Shown one piece after another: positions 1 to 10,578 of a stretch of 64,000 nucleotides of DNA. Numbering within the stretch: the stretch's first letter is position 1; every line of letters begins with the position of its first letter. Below the pieces are notes generated by a model. That model was not told the origin of the DNA and did no database searches. It worked only from the letters and a program-made list of their open reading frames with translations. A program made the position numbers and the translations under genes. The DNA is from Scilla litardierei. Its lineage: Eukaryota; Streptophyta; Magnoliopsida; Asparagales; Asparagaceae. Location of the stretch: NCBI GenBank assembly GCA_030789695.1, contig CM061142.1, positions 146,651,266 to 146,715,265 of the forward strand, in the 5' to 3' direction.

Positions 1-1264
1 GGATAAGTATACTCGGCCGAGTCACCTCCGAAGGCAGACCCTGACACCCCCTTGACTTACTGTTTTCTTACAGGGTCTGTCACTCGGTCGAGTGACAATG
101 TCACTCGGCCGAGTGAGCCGCTCCGCTTGCTGCGTAAGTTGTTATTTCTGGGCTGCGCAGGGGCAGTTTGGTCACGATTTTCTGGGCGATTGTGGAGGGT
201 ATTTAAACCCAGTTTTTGCCCTAGTTAGAAGAGCTTTTGGTAGCCTTTTTGAGAGCTTTTTCAGAACTTTTTAGATTATTAGATTTAGACTTTCTTTTTG
301 GAGATTTAAAAGGCTACTCTTATTGGATACTCTTGGGAAATCATTGGTTCTTGATTGGTTTGTCTATTTCCTATCAAAAACTCAATTTTTATTAGCAATT
401 TCTCAATTGCAATGAATTCTCTTGATATTATTATTGATTTTTCTGAGAATTGCATGATGAATAGTGAGTAGTGCCATCGTCTTAAGGCGTAGGGATGAAC
501 CCTATGGACCCTATTTCTAAATTGTGATGAAATTGTAGAATTGTTGCTAGAATTGATTGGGGTTAGGTTGTGATTGATTAATTACGGATAGCTAGGGATT
601 CATATCGATTGGGATTTGCAAGATTGGATCCCAATTGATAGGAAGGCCTAGATATTCGATTTAGATTGACAATTGGATCTCTCTAGACTTGGTTTGCAAG
701 AGATTGGGCCAAAGCTAGGATTTTCAATTGTGAATCTACACCAATATCCGTTTGCAAGAGATTGGACGGATAGGAACTATCACAACCTAGGTCGTAGCTC
801 GAGTTTGCACGAGAGTGGGCTCGAGATACGATTGAACGATGATATCGTTCTTCACGCTAGCGGCTTAGGCTAGGGTTTGCAAGAGATTGGGCCATATCCT
901 AGGTTTGCTATAGACCGGCAATAGCTCGAGAGCGTGAGCTTGGTTCTACATTTAGTTGCGACTAGTTCACCCACATTCAAGTTTAGCAATGATGAAACCT
1001 ATGAATCACAATGATGAGAGACGGTTTGTAGCGGGGATTCCCTATCTCTAGACTTTTTATTAAATTGATACTTTCTCTTGATATTTGCACGATTTTGACT
1101 GTTTACCCCAAACGATTCTCGATCCTCTTGATAGCTAGGTGATTGGAAGGAGACACTGTCATTAGTCCTCCCTGAGTTCGATACCCGCTCGTCGCTACAC
1201 CGTGCGCTTGCGGTAAAACTACAATTCGTTTGTCCTCGGTGTGTGTACTCCCGGGCTACGACCA
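1..1264 (+). repeat. 5' LTR of Athila-type element, 5'-truncated by window
   Basis: Position 1 aligns with 17327 of the 3' LTR and the two run in parallel to 1264 and 18577, with small indels. The LTR ends in CA, followed by the primer-binding site. The motif TTTGCAAGAGATTGG recurs several times between about 690 and 900. Confidence 0.92.
76..207 (+). promoter_or_regulatory. Athila LTR promoter: palindromes plus TATA-like box
   Basis: Two copies of a CACTCGGCCGAGTG-type palindrome (80-116) lie about 90 bases upstream of a TATA-like TATTTAAA at 200-207. The same arrangement is in the 3' LTR (palindromes 17405-17442, TATTTAAA 17511-17518). The promoter role is inferred from position. Confidence 0.5.
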
Positions 1265-1270
1265 AGTTTT

Positions 1271-1288
1271 TGGCGCCGTTACCGGGGA
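1271..1288 (+). other. Primer-binding site, tRNA-Asp type
   Basis: TGGCGCCGTTACCGGGGA lies six bases after the LTR end. It differs by one base from the Athila-type site TGGCGCCGTTGCCGGGGA, which is present intact in the element at 44395-50262. Confidence 0.85.
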
Positions 1289-1399
1289 GGCGACAGTGTT
1301 TTATTCTCTTTACTTAGTATTTTCTTTTTGTTTTATTATTTTTATCTTTTTACTCCTTTTTCGTGCTAACAATTCCTTTGAAACTCTGTTTTTCTTTGC

Positions 1400-2144
1400 A
1401 TGTACACGAGATCGACGGAGGATCCAGAGGATATTTTATTTGATCCGGAGATCGAACGTACCGAGAGGAGGATCAGAGCCGAGAGAAGGCACACTACAGA
1501 GGATAATTGTATGAACCGCACGGAGACACAGGAGGAACTAGCGGCACGTTTGACGAGGATTATATCCATCAGAGATAGGCTTCGGCCTAAGACTTCCTCC
1601 ACTACCTCTTCCATCGCTATGCCGGAGTTGGCGGCGGATAAGAATTTTGAGCTCAAGACAGGATTAGTGGTCTTATGCAACAAGACCCATTCCATGTGAA
1701 CTCCCACGAGAATCCACATTATCACATCCAGCTATTCTTGTCCAAGTGTACCACCTTCCAAATGCCGGGTGTTTCCGTTGATGCTATCCGCTTGAGACTC
1801 TTCCCCTTCACCCTCAGAGACAAAGCTTTATCTTGGTTGAGGACGCAGGCGGAAGGGGTATTCACTACTTGGGATGAGTTGGTTAGTGCGTTTGTTGACA
1901 AATTCTACCCGCCATCTAAGACAATGAAGATTAGAAGTGCACTCATGTCCTTCAAGCAAGGACCGCATGAGACCCTATACGAGGCATGGGAGCGCTTCAA
2001 GGATTTACAGCATCAATGCCCCCATCACAGCATAGAAGAATGGGAGCTAGTTCACAGTTTTTATAATGGACTCCAACCGGGCACGAAGCAGATCATAGAT
2101 GCAACTGCCAACGGAGCCATTCTTTCCAAAACGGCGGATGAAGC
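1400..2144 (+). pseudogene. gag: Athila-type gag, N-terminal part, frameshifted and split
   Basis: This is the start of the structural Gag protein. The first reading frame (1400-1699) has a charged N-terminus. Near 1665 a frameshift moves the coding sequence into the frame read from 1675, which carries the retrotransposon gag domain (PF03732 type) with motifs LRDKALSWL, FVDKFYPPSKT and ETLYEAWERFKDL. The frame is cut at codon DEA by the copia insertion at 2145 and resumes at 9696 as TALLEEM, so the two sides join in frame. It is inactive because of both the frameshift and the insertion. Confidence 0.85.
2140..2144. repeat. Target-site duplication GAAGC (left)
   Basis: GAAGC directly precedes the copia element and recurs directly after it at 9691-9695. 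Removing the element plus one copy restores the gag reading frame. Confidence 0.95.
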
Positions 2145-2749
2145 TGTAGGATCCTGCCAAAACAGAGTTATGATCGATAAATGAAGTTGAGACTTACGCT
2201 TGCGTATGCGGTACGGTAGTCACAGAACTTCTCCTTCGGATTCACCACGACGGATCGAGTCTTCTCACGAACGGAGTAAGGCTACTAAATCCACAATCTA
2301 AATCTCTACTTTTAGTTTAAGAACTTAGATAAAGAGAGAAGATGGATTTCGGCAGAGCTTCGCTAGAATGAAATGCATGCAAGAATGCCATGCAAAAGTG
2401 TAAGGAAATGGCTAACCCTTGGGTCTTATTTATAGCCCCCAAGGTAGTTATTTTAGGAGTAATTGTTCCTTTGGAACAATTTAACTAAGGTGTACCATCG
2501 TACATGGCATATTATAAGCTTAAGTTGTACCATATGCATGGTACAACATACGCTTAAGATATTACCCCTTTATTAGCCATATGTCGCATGCACTTATGCA
2601 CATATAATGCGACTTTCCCATCAATCTAGAGATCCTCTCCTCAAGGGAACATATTCCCTTTGCACACGACTACGTGTACGCGGCGTTCGAGGTCCGTATT
2701 CCCTCGTACATCCCCCACAAGGGTGTACTAACGTCTTCCATATCCAACA
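2145..2749 (-). repeat. 3' LTR of copia element 1
   Basis: It begins TGTAGGATCC and ends TCCAACA on the + strand, and matches 9086-9690 with eight substitutions and no indel. In element sense a TATA box (CTATAAATAA) is at 2427-2436. Confidence 0.97.
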
Positions 2750-2765
2750 TCTCCCACTCACACTT
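2750..2765 (-). other. Polypurine tract of copia element 1
   Basis: In element orientation the sequence AAGTGTGAGTGGGAGA abuts the 3' LTR; GTGGGAGA is a usual copia plus-strand primer. Confidence 0.85.
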
Positions 2766-3756
2766 AAGGGGATTGTAAGAGAACGTCTTTCTCTTAGTTC
2801 TTTCATCTATCATACCGAGAAATAGACCGTGCGACCGTCATGTGCGTAGAGTCTGTTGTTGTGCACTTGTTAGAGATACACAACAACCTCGAAGGTGCAA
2901 AGTTGAGTAGATCAACGCATGCTTTACCCTAGATTATTTCTTATACTTTATATTCAACAATTGCATCCCATCTGGATCACAATTGGCTGGCCAGCTTTGA
3001 ATCATTAAAGTCCAAATGTGAATATGAAATCAATCTTCCTCTTCTTGCGAACCTTCTGATCTTGACTTGATTCGCTTTTTCTAACGTGCCCCGCCGAGCC
3101 GAATTATCATAGCCCATTAGCAACACGCTAAGATAGCGATCATCTCGTCAAATCTAAAGGAACCAATTGGAGTCCTTGAGGGTAAGAGTTAAGGCCCATA
3201 TGGCCTTTGAGTCTCACATAATAGCAAACACTATTGCTACTAACTCAGTGGTCGAAATGCATACGTGGTATGAACACGTATTACAACATCGCTCCTTTCC
3301 CAGGGAGTGTATGTCTCAATGATGTTTGTAAGGATGATGATCAGACACCACAATGTCTAACTTTGAGTCCCTTATTCTACTCAAATAATCATTTGGACTC
3401 ACATCCCGCATTTAGACAGATAGGATTTCAAAAAAAGTCCTCTTAGATCTTTTGTAAGCATCCATATGATGCAGATCTTTCATGCGACCATTTTGTTTAA
3501 GTCATGACTCTTAAATCATCCGTCTGATGATTTTGACTTCAAACAGGTCTCATCTCTATTCCATCCGTCTGATGGAATAAGGCGGTTGCTCATGTGAGAG
3601 AGCCAACCTCAATCTGTCCGACATACTAGAATTCAGATGAGATTTAAAAATGTACACAAACATTTCTCAAGAATTTCATATGCAATGTTTGAAAAAGAAC
3701 TTATTCTTTTATTAAATTTGATCTTTCATAGACATGGGAATATATATTGGTACAAC
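2766..3756. other. Copia element 1, 3' non-coding stretch
   Basis: Between the purine tract and the RNase H tail I see no coding similarity. The stretch contains short repeated phrases around CCGTCTGATG and CATCCATATGATG (about 3460-3570) and is otherwise unremarkable AT-rich sequence. Confidence 0.5.
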
Positions 3757-5030
3757 TCAGCTCTTACGCAATCCTTGGGATGATAAGTGTTTATAAAACA
3801 CATTTCTGGGGATCGCTTTCGTAAGCGGATCCTCTATCATCTCATGCGTAGATATGTACCTTATGTCTACCTTCTTGGTTTTATCATAGTCTTTTGCAAA
3901 TTCGTATCGGATATCAATGTGTTTGATCTTACAAGACACATTATCCTCTTAACCGCTTTCCAGTGTACTTGCCCTGGATTGGATTGGCAACGACTTACCA
4001 TTTCCAACGGAAAAACAGATGTCCGGTCTCGTACACACCATAGCGTACATAAGACTATCAACTGCACTGGAATATGGAACTTTTTCCATAATTTCCTTTT
4101 CCTTTTGGTTCTTTGGACACGATTCCAGATATAAATTATCGCACATGCTTATATGAATATCAATGGACTTGCAGTCCTGCATATCAAAGCGTTCTAGAAC
4201 CTTCTTTATATAAGTCTCCTGAGAGAGAAAGAAGTTTCTTCGAACGATTCCTTGAAATCTTAACTCCAAGGATATATGCGGCTTCTCCCATGTCTTTCAT
4301 CTCAAAAACTGATGAAAGCCAAGCCTTGATATCCATCACAAAGCCCTTGTCATTTTCGGCTATTAAAATGTCATCTACATGTAGAGACATGATAATATAC
4401 TTGCTTTTAATCCTTTTGATATATACTTAGTTATCTTCATCAAGCATGGTAAAACCATTTGATAACTTTAAAAAATCGTATATACCATTGCCTCGATGAT
4501 TGTTTAAGACCATATATGGACTTATGAAGTTTACAAACCTTATGTTTGTTTCCTTCTTTTACAAACCCTGTTGGTTGTTTCATATAAATCTCATCGTCCA
4601 TTTCTCCATTGAGAAAGGAAATCTTTACATCCATTTGATGTAATTCGATGTCTAAGCAAGTCACCACTGCCAGAATCAGGCAAATCGAGGTAAAACGAAC
4701 AGGTGAGAAGGTCTCTTCGTAGTCTATCCCTTCCTGTTGCGTAAAACCTTTCGCGACAAGGCGAGCTTTATATCTGTCAATAGAGCCATTAGCCTTATGC
4801 TTGATCTTGAGAACCCATTTGTTCCCAATAGCTCTACGTCCTCTGGGTAAGTCAACTAAGTCCCAGACTTGGTTAACCTTCATGGATTCTAATTCCTCTT
4901 GCATCGCTTCCATCCATTTGTCTTTTGCAGGGCAAGATACGGCCTGTTTGAAAGTAATAGGCTCGTCATCTTCTTGTAGTAAAGTCATAAAGGTTTGCGG
5001 AAATTCATCCTCAAATCTTAGAGGAGCCAA
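3757..5030 (-). pseudogene. pol: Copia reverse transcriptase with mostly deleted RNase H
   Basis: The reverse transcriptase would copy element RNA into DNA and RNase H would remove the RNA. In element order: the RVT_2 start with KARLVAKGFTQQEGIDYEETF and FLNGEMDDEIYMKQP (4440-5030), then the catalytic region in another frame (4184-4390), where YVDD reads HVDD, then KDMGEAAYILGVKISR and a further frame (3949-4269). After HWKAVKRIM the sequence jumps at about 3948 straight to KHIDIRYEF and the terminal ISTHEMIEDPLTKAI, so most of RNase H (roughly 100-150 residues in a normal copia protein) is missing. At least four frame changes and the altered YVDD make it non-functional. Confidence 0.9.
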
Positions 5031-6349
5031 CCTTGTATGACTACTACGTCGTATTTGAGAGTCTTCAAGTCCTTGTTGACTCGAATTTTTTGATCAATTC
5101 TAATATCACTCCCACTTGGAATGTCATTAGAATTGCTCCCACTTGGATCATTATTCCCGTATGAAATAGGATAATCGTCATTCGTATAATCCATTGGTGA
5201 AGGTTGAAACGTATTTTCGTTTTCACCAAGAATTCTCCCACTCGAATGAGGTAATCCTTCTTGATCATAAACCTCAAATAGAGATAAGTCCTGACTTATC
5301 TCGCCCTGTCTTGGAAACTCGTTTTCCAAGAAAGTGACATCCCTCGACTTAAACTTAATTAGCACACCATTGTTTTCCTGACTAACAAAAACATAACCTT
5401 TGGAGTTTTCTGCGTATCGTTTAAAGATACATTTCCTTCCTTTTAGCCCAAGTTTGCCATATTTATGGGAGGAAATATGTGCGTAGAATGCACAACCCCA
5501 AGGTTTCAAAATGTTTAAGTCAGGAGACCTTTGGTTCCACAACTCATAAGGAGTGGAGCTAACTGATTTCGAGGGTATGCGGTTTAAAATGAAAGCGGCC
5601 GTCAATAATGCATCACCCCAAAAGGTGATTGGCAAGTTTGCTTGCGCCATCATTGAACGGACCATTTCCATTAAAGTCCTATTTCTCCTTTCTACAACAC
5701 CATTTTGTTGAGGAGTATAAGGCATAGTTACCTGATGTACTATGCCTTTTTCATCACAAAGTTCCTTAAAATTTATTGATTGATATTCACCGCCCCTATC
5801 GGTTCGCAAGACCTTAATCTTGCGATCTAATTGATTCTCCACTAAACTCATATAGTTTTTAAAGCAAGCCAAAGCTTCACTTTTGTGGGATATCAAATAG
5901 ATATGTCCGAATCGGGTGAAATCATCAATAAAAGTGATGAAATAGGACTTTCCGCGTCTTGTCTTGACATTCATCGGACCACATATGTCCGAATGGATAA
6001 GCTGTAATGGAACCTTGGCCCTTGTGCCGGTTCCAAACGGCTTGCGACAAGATTTCCCTACAAGGCAATGTTCGCAGGTCGACATTTCAACCTTTGAAAC
6101 ATTGGATAGAAGGCCACGTTTGGCAAATCTATCCATACGCGTTGGTCCAATATGACCAAGCCTTGTGTGCCAACAAATTATATTAGACTCATTAGTCAAA
6201 GAATTTGTCACAAGGAAATTTTCATTACATGAGGAACCATACATTGTACTTATTACAATAAATCCTTTGAAATACAAACCCAGTACCAATAAAGGAATTA
6301 TTACAAAATAGGTCCATATTACAATCATGAAGGAACCAACTATAACCAA
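5018..6349 (-). pseudogene. pol: Copia integrase region
   Basis: The integrase would insert the DNA copy into the genome. The frame is open for 443 codons. It has the HHCC zinc-binding part (WHTRLGHIG, then CEHCLVGK), followed by the catalytic core with the acidic residues visible in HSDICGP, LRTDRGGEY and NGVVERRNRT. A C-terminal GKLGLKGRKCIF segment and a Ser/Asn-rich linker run towards reverse transcriptase. The core motifs look intact, but the frame is disconnected from the protease upstream and from reverse transcriptase downstream by frameshifts. Confidence 0.9.
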
Positions 6350-6355
6350 GACCCA

Positions 6356-6631
6356 TTAAATTGACCACAGTTTTAATATTCCTTTGAATATATGGAATGA
6401 AGAGAACATCATGAAGTAGGAGGTGCGGCCGTTGTCCAAGACTAGCTTGCGAGTCCCAACGCCTTTCACTTCAACACGTGTGTTGTTTCCTACATTGATC
6501 CACTTCATTCCTTGGGGTATCCTGTGATACTCCACGAAGGACCGTCTGTCCCTTGTTATGTGGTCGGTGGCACCTGAATCAATTATCCCAAAATGGATTA
6601 GATTCCACAAGAAATATTGAACTAGAAACAC
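6356..6631 (-). pseudogene. pol: Copia aspartic protease fragment
   Basis: This would be the enzyme that cleaves the Gag-Pol polyprotein. The active-site motif IIDSGATDHIT is clear, followed by WINVGNNTRVEVKGVGT, typical of the copia protease. It overlaps the 3' end of the gag frame (6579-7553) in a different frame and ends at a stop before the integrase frame. Protease and integrase share a frame phase but are separated by a stop, so the copy is broken here. Confidence 0.85.
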
Positions 6632-7553
6632 ATATGTAACTAGTATTACAAGTTACCTCCTCACTTCCACTCGTACACGAACGAGCATAGTGACCGAGCT
6701 TGTTGCACTTGAAGCACTTGATCCTTTTCAAGTCTTTCTTCTTATGCCATTTCTTGTGCCCACCCTTATGTTTGGGTTCCATGGTAGACTCAGGTTGCTT
6801 ATTACGTTCATTAGAAGACTTCGAACGATCTTTACGTTTCTTTCCCCCGTGTGAGGAACTAGCTACCATGTGCACTTCTGCACTTGGCTTGGCAGCTGCA
6901 AGCCGCTCTTCCTCTAATTCGAGGTGCTTGGAAACATCGTTGAAGGTCTTGATGCTCTCATTATGAGTGAGATGCATCTTCATCTGATCCCACCCATTTG
7001 GTAGGGAACGTATGACTGCTTGGATTTGTTGCTCATCTGTGAGCACATGACCTGCATCCTTTAACTCTGAGATTAGATTCGCCATATGTCGCAGATGTTT
7101 CCCCATGGAATGATCTGGACGTTTCTTATATGAATCGAATCTTATAGTCAAGGCTCGAAGTTTGGACACCGATGTGCCACCAAACTTCTCCTCAAGCTTG
7201 GACCATATGTCCATGGCTAAGTCATGCTCCCGGAAGATGCGCATTATGTCATCAGCCATACTGCTTAATAACGTAATGCGCGCTATCTTATTCTTCCGAG
7301 ACCAAGCATCAAAAGCTTCCTTGTCTCGTCTGTGTTGGGCCGTAGTGCCCAACTTGGGTTCAATCATTACGTTTTTTAGAGTTTCGAGCACTTCTTGCTC
7401 CTCTAAAACGTATTGTATCTTAATGGACCAAAGTTTGTAATTATCGCCGTTGAGTTTTTCACCTTTGTTTAACTCAGCGACGATATTCTTTGAAGCGGAA
7501 GAAATTTTACTTTTAAAATGCTGCAAAAGACACAAAACCGAAGGTTTGATCAA
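6579..7553 (-). pseudogene. gag: Copia gag with zinc knuckle
   Basis: Gag packages element RNA. The 324-residue frame contains a UBN2-type domain (LNGDNYKLWSIKIQYVLEEQ near the start, LRALTIRFDSYK, LPNGWDQMKMHL), a basic Lys/Ser-rich linker, and one CCHC knuckle (CFKCNKLGHYARSC) near the C-terminus. The frame is intact to the knuckle, after which it leaves the usual protease frame. The true start is uncertain because I see no strong initiation context. Confidence 0.88.
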
Positions 7554-7659
7554 AACATTGCATAAAAATTCTTAAAATATAACTCCCACTTGAAATGATA
7601 ATAGAATAGCCCATTTGGATAGTTCTAAAAATTCAAATCCCACTTGGAATTATATTATA

Positions 7660-7773
7660 TTTGATAAGTTACTTTCGAAAAATATTGAAGATGTTGTTCT
7701 AGAATCGAAAAGGTCTCTACGATTCCAATCACCATCTAGAACAACCTTCAATATTCCCCCATCACTTATCAAA
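7660..7773 (-). other. Leader hairpin, copy 1
   Basis: Arms at 7681-7703 and 7735-7755 pair through AATATTGAAG with CTTCAATATT and GTTGTTCTAGA with TCTAGAACAAC, with a 2-base bulge. Outer arms TTTGATAAGT (7660-7669) and ACTTATCAAA (7764-7773) extend the structure. It lies between the primer site and gag. Confidence 0.7.
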
Positions 7774-7913
7774 CAATAGTACTCTTATAGTACTAGCAGC
7801 GGAAAACGAGTTTGAAAACGTATTTTTCAGATATAATTCCCATTTGAAATGATAATAGAATATCCCATATGGATAGTTCTAAAATCAACTCCCACTTGGA
7901 ATGATATTTATAA

Positions 7914-8028
7914 TTTGATAAGTTACTTTCGAAAAATATTGAAGATGTTACTCTAGAATCGGAAAGGTCACTATGTTTCCAATCACCATCTAGAGTAACT
8001 TTCAATATTTCTCCCTCAATTTATCAAA
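7914..8028 (-). other. Leader hairpin, copy 2, with compensatory changes
   Basis: The same structure as copy 1, but the inner arms read GTTACTCTAGA (about 7947-7957) and TCTAGAGTAAC (7989-7999). Two positions changed on both arms so that pairing is kept. The outer arm has one mismatch. Confidence 0.7.
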
Positions 8029-8087
8029 TGTTAGTACTCTTGTAGTACTTCGCAGCGGAAAAGCGTTTTTGAAAACGTATTTTTCAA

Positions 8088-9072
8088 AACGTATGAAAAC
8101 GTATTTTTCAAAAAAAAATGTATATTTCAACTTAGTACCCTTATGATACTAGTGAAATATTCGGCACTTCCTGATCATTTGTCGGGAATGAGCCGTAGTC
8201 GTGCCAAGGTCGGATCCCCCTTTTGGAGATTTTTCTGCAAATTATCGTCGCCGGCTCCCGTATGGATCCAGGCGTTTCCCCCGGTATGAGAGAATTTTGA
8301 TGCAGACGACTGTCGTTTGGCCCCGTATGGGCTAGTCGGCACGTTCATGTTCAACCAAGGCCTTTTGCCGAATTGGTCGACCAAAACACCCAAATTGGTC
8401 GACCAAAATTTGGTCTTCTTCACTCCCGGCCAGGGCCCCTGCCCTGGCCGGCCAGGGACAGCCTGCGACAGCCCTGGCCACTGCCAGGGCCGGCCTGCGG
8501 CAGCCCTTTGGCCATGGCCGGTCTCCCCCCTTCATGGGGTTGCCGCACACCCCGTCGGAGGGGTGGCCGTGGTGGTTATTGGCCGTAGCCAACCCCCTCC
8601 GCATGGGGAGGGGGGTGCATGGCCTTCATAGCCCATTTGGCCATGGTGCACATGCATTAAAATTCATCTTCCCCGATGGGAATAACCACCATCTTCTTCT
8701 CCGGTGAAGCACCCGTTCGTCGAGGAAGTAGTTAGCCTCCAATGGCCGTATGCCAAAAAATTAACCCACTTCTAAAATTCGTAAACTACGCGCTCCACAT
8801 GAAGAGAGTTCACATTCCCTATGAATGGAGACTCAGCATCCATGAAGAGAGCGAGCTTGACGATATGAACAGTCGGTTCTTCCCGTCACGGAGAGTTCAT
8901 ACCATATCCGTAATGATAGGAGACCCTAACGTGAAAAAAACAACCGCTGCGTTCTCTCCGTCACGAAGCGTTCCTACCATATCCATAATGGTAGGATACC
9001 CATTCGTGAAAAAGACAACGACTCGTTCATAGTTTCGAAGGGGTGATGGTTTGACCGGAGCGAATCCGTATG
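8088..9072 (-). other. Copia element 1 leader: palindrome-rich, GC-rich segment
   Basis: This non-coding leader holds two copies of TTGGTCGACCAA (8373-8384 and 8395-8406), a perfect 16-bp palindrome CCCTGGCCGGCCAGGG (8442-8457) inside a GC-rich block to about 8640, and two approximately 70-bp direct repeats at about 8876-9020, each containing CCATATCC. Frames of 70-104 codons here look like chance in GC-rich DNA. Confidence 0.6.
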
Positions 9073-9085
9073 GCTCCGATACCAA
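9073..9085 (-). other. Primer-binding site, initiator-Met type
   Basis: In element sense TGGTATCGGAGCC lies directly after the LTR end (ending CCTACA, then T). It differs by one base from the usual TGGTATCAGAGCC. Confidence 0.85.
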
Positions 9086-9690
9086 TGTAGGATCCTGCCA
9101 AAACAGAGTTATGATCGATAAATGAAGTTGAGACTTACGCTTGCGTATGCGGCACGGTAGTCACAGAACTTCGCCTTCGGATTCGCCACGACGGATCGAG
9201 TCTTCTCACGAATGGAGTAAGGCTACTAAATCCACAATCTAAATCTCTACTTTTAGATTAAGAACTTGGATAAAGAGAGAAGATGGATTTCGGCAGAGCT
9301 TCGCTAGAATGAAATGCATGCAAGAATGCCATGCAAAAGTGTAAGGAAATGGCTAACCCTTGGGTCTTATTTATAGCCCCCAAGGTAGTTATTTTAGGAG
9401 TAATTGTTCCTTTGGAACAATTTAACTAAGGTGTACCATCGTACATGGCATATTATAAGCTTAAGTTGTACCATATGCATGGTACAACATACGCTTAAGA
9501 TATTACCCCTTTATTAGCCATATGTCGCATGCACTTATGCACATATAATGCGACTTTCCCATCAATCTAGAGATCCTCTCCTTAAGGGAACATATTCCCT
9601 TTGCACACGACTACGTGTACGCGACGTTCGAGGTCCGTATTCCCTCGTACATCCCCCACAAGGGTGTACTAACGTCTTCCATATCCAACA
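9086..9690 (-). repeat. 5' LTR of copia element 1
   Basis: 605 bp, nearly identical to 2145-2749. In element sense the TATA box CTATAAATAA at 9367-9376 should drive transcription toward lower coordinates through gag and pol. Confidence 0.97.
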
Positions 9691-9695
9691 GAAGC

Positions 9696-10578
9696 CACGG
9701 CCCTATTAGAGGAGATGGCTACTAATAATCAACAATGGGGCGATGAGCGAGGACATTCTTCTAACTCTTTGAAGCCCACTAGCATATATGAAGCCAAGGC
9801 TGTAGCGGAGCTTTCGAACAAATTTGACTCTCTCCACAAGGTAGTGGAGAGATTGGAGAAGTATATCACCGAGCCACATGGAGCTCCCTCTACATCTACG
9901 CCGGTAAGCAATATGAGTGATTGGCAAGATCCATCTCAAGTCATGTTCGTAGGAGGAGAGCAAGGAGAGGGAGCCTTGGAGCAAGTGCAATATGTTGTAG
10001 GGAACTCCGGTTATTGGGCCAACCCAGCCGCAAGGAACCATCCGGGATTTTTGTATGTAAATAATGAAGGAGCCCTAAACCCACCGCCGCCGCAACAACC
10101 TCAAGCTAGGCCTCCACCTCCACAACATCAATACCAACCAAGGGGGCCACAGCAACCAAATTACCCGCCTAGGAAACAAGCGGGACCATATAGGCCGCCC
10201 GGTTATAATCAAGGTTGGAGAGCTCCTAACCTACCTCAAGCACACCAAAGATCGGATCATGAAGCTAGGGTGGAGGAGTTCATGGTAGAGCAAAAGAAGA
10301 TAAACACTCGGTTGATTGTGCAACAAGACTATCTGAATACCGTAGTGGCTCAACTAGCGGATCAACTCACGTTGCTTAACAAAAACACCCAACAATTGCC
10401 GGCTCAACTGGAGCCCAATCCACGGAATAGTACCGGCCACATAAATGTGGTAGTGGCGGTCACAACTAGGGTCGGAAAGGATACTACTCCCGTCATGGTC
10501 CAATCCAAGGAGCCCGTGGAAGAAATCTTGGATGACAAGAAGTCGACGATTGAGGAAGAGAGCCCAAAGGAGCCATAA
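9696..10578 (+). pseudogene. gag: Athila-type gag, C-terminal part
   Basis: This continues the frame broken at 2144 (TALLEEMATNNQQW). It is Pro/Gln-rich in the middle (10080-10240), as is the linker after the gag domain in Athila relatives, then has a helical EFMVEQKKINTRLIVQQ stretch. I see no CCHC zinc knuckle. It ends at TAA (10576-10578), but the same frame continues into the protease region, so the stop is probably a mutation rather than the natural end. Confidence 0.8.

Larger units (their letters stand above)
7581..8087 (-). repeat. Two tandem ~255-bp leader repeats of copia element 1
   Basis: Copy one starts at about 7581 (AACTCCCACTTGAAATGATA) and copy two at about 7837 (AATTCCCATTTGAAATGATA). 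Each carries the block TTTGATAAGTTACTTTCGAA, a long inverted repeat, and a GCAGCGGAAAA end. They differ at many positions, so the duplication is old relative to the LTRs. Confidence 0.8.
2145..9690 (-). mobile_element. Ty1/copia retrotransposon nested in Athila gag
   Basis: Two 605-bp LTRs in direct orientation flank a - strand gag-PR-INT-RT-RNase H region. It has a 5-bp target duplication, an initiator-Met-type primer site and a polypurine tract. I count eight LTR mismatches by eye (about 1.3 percent), so insertion is fairly recent, yet the coding region has many frameshifts and a deleted RNase H. It was therefore probably mobilised by enzymes from another copy, or decayed quickly. Confidence 0.97.

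Noticed and set aside
8317..8631. Frames of 71-104 codons in the copia 1 leader
   Set aside because: They arise from a GC-rich palindromic block and overlap on both strands.
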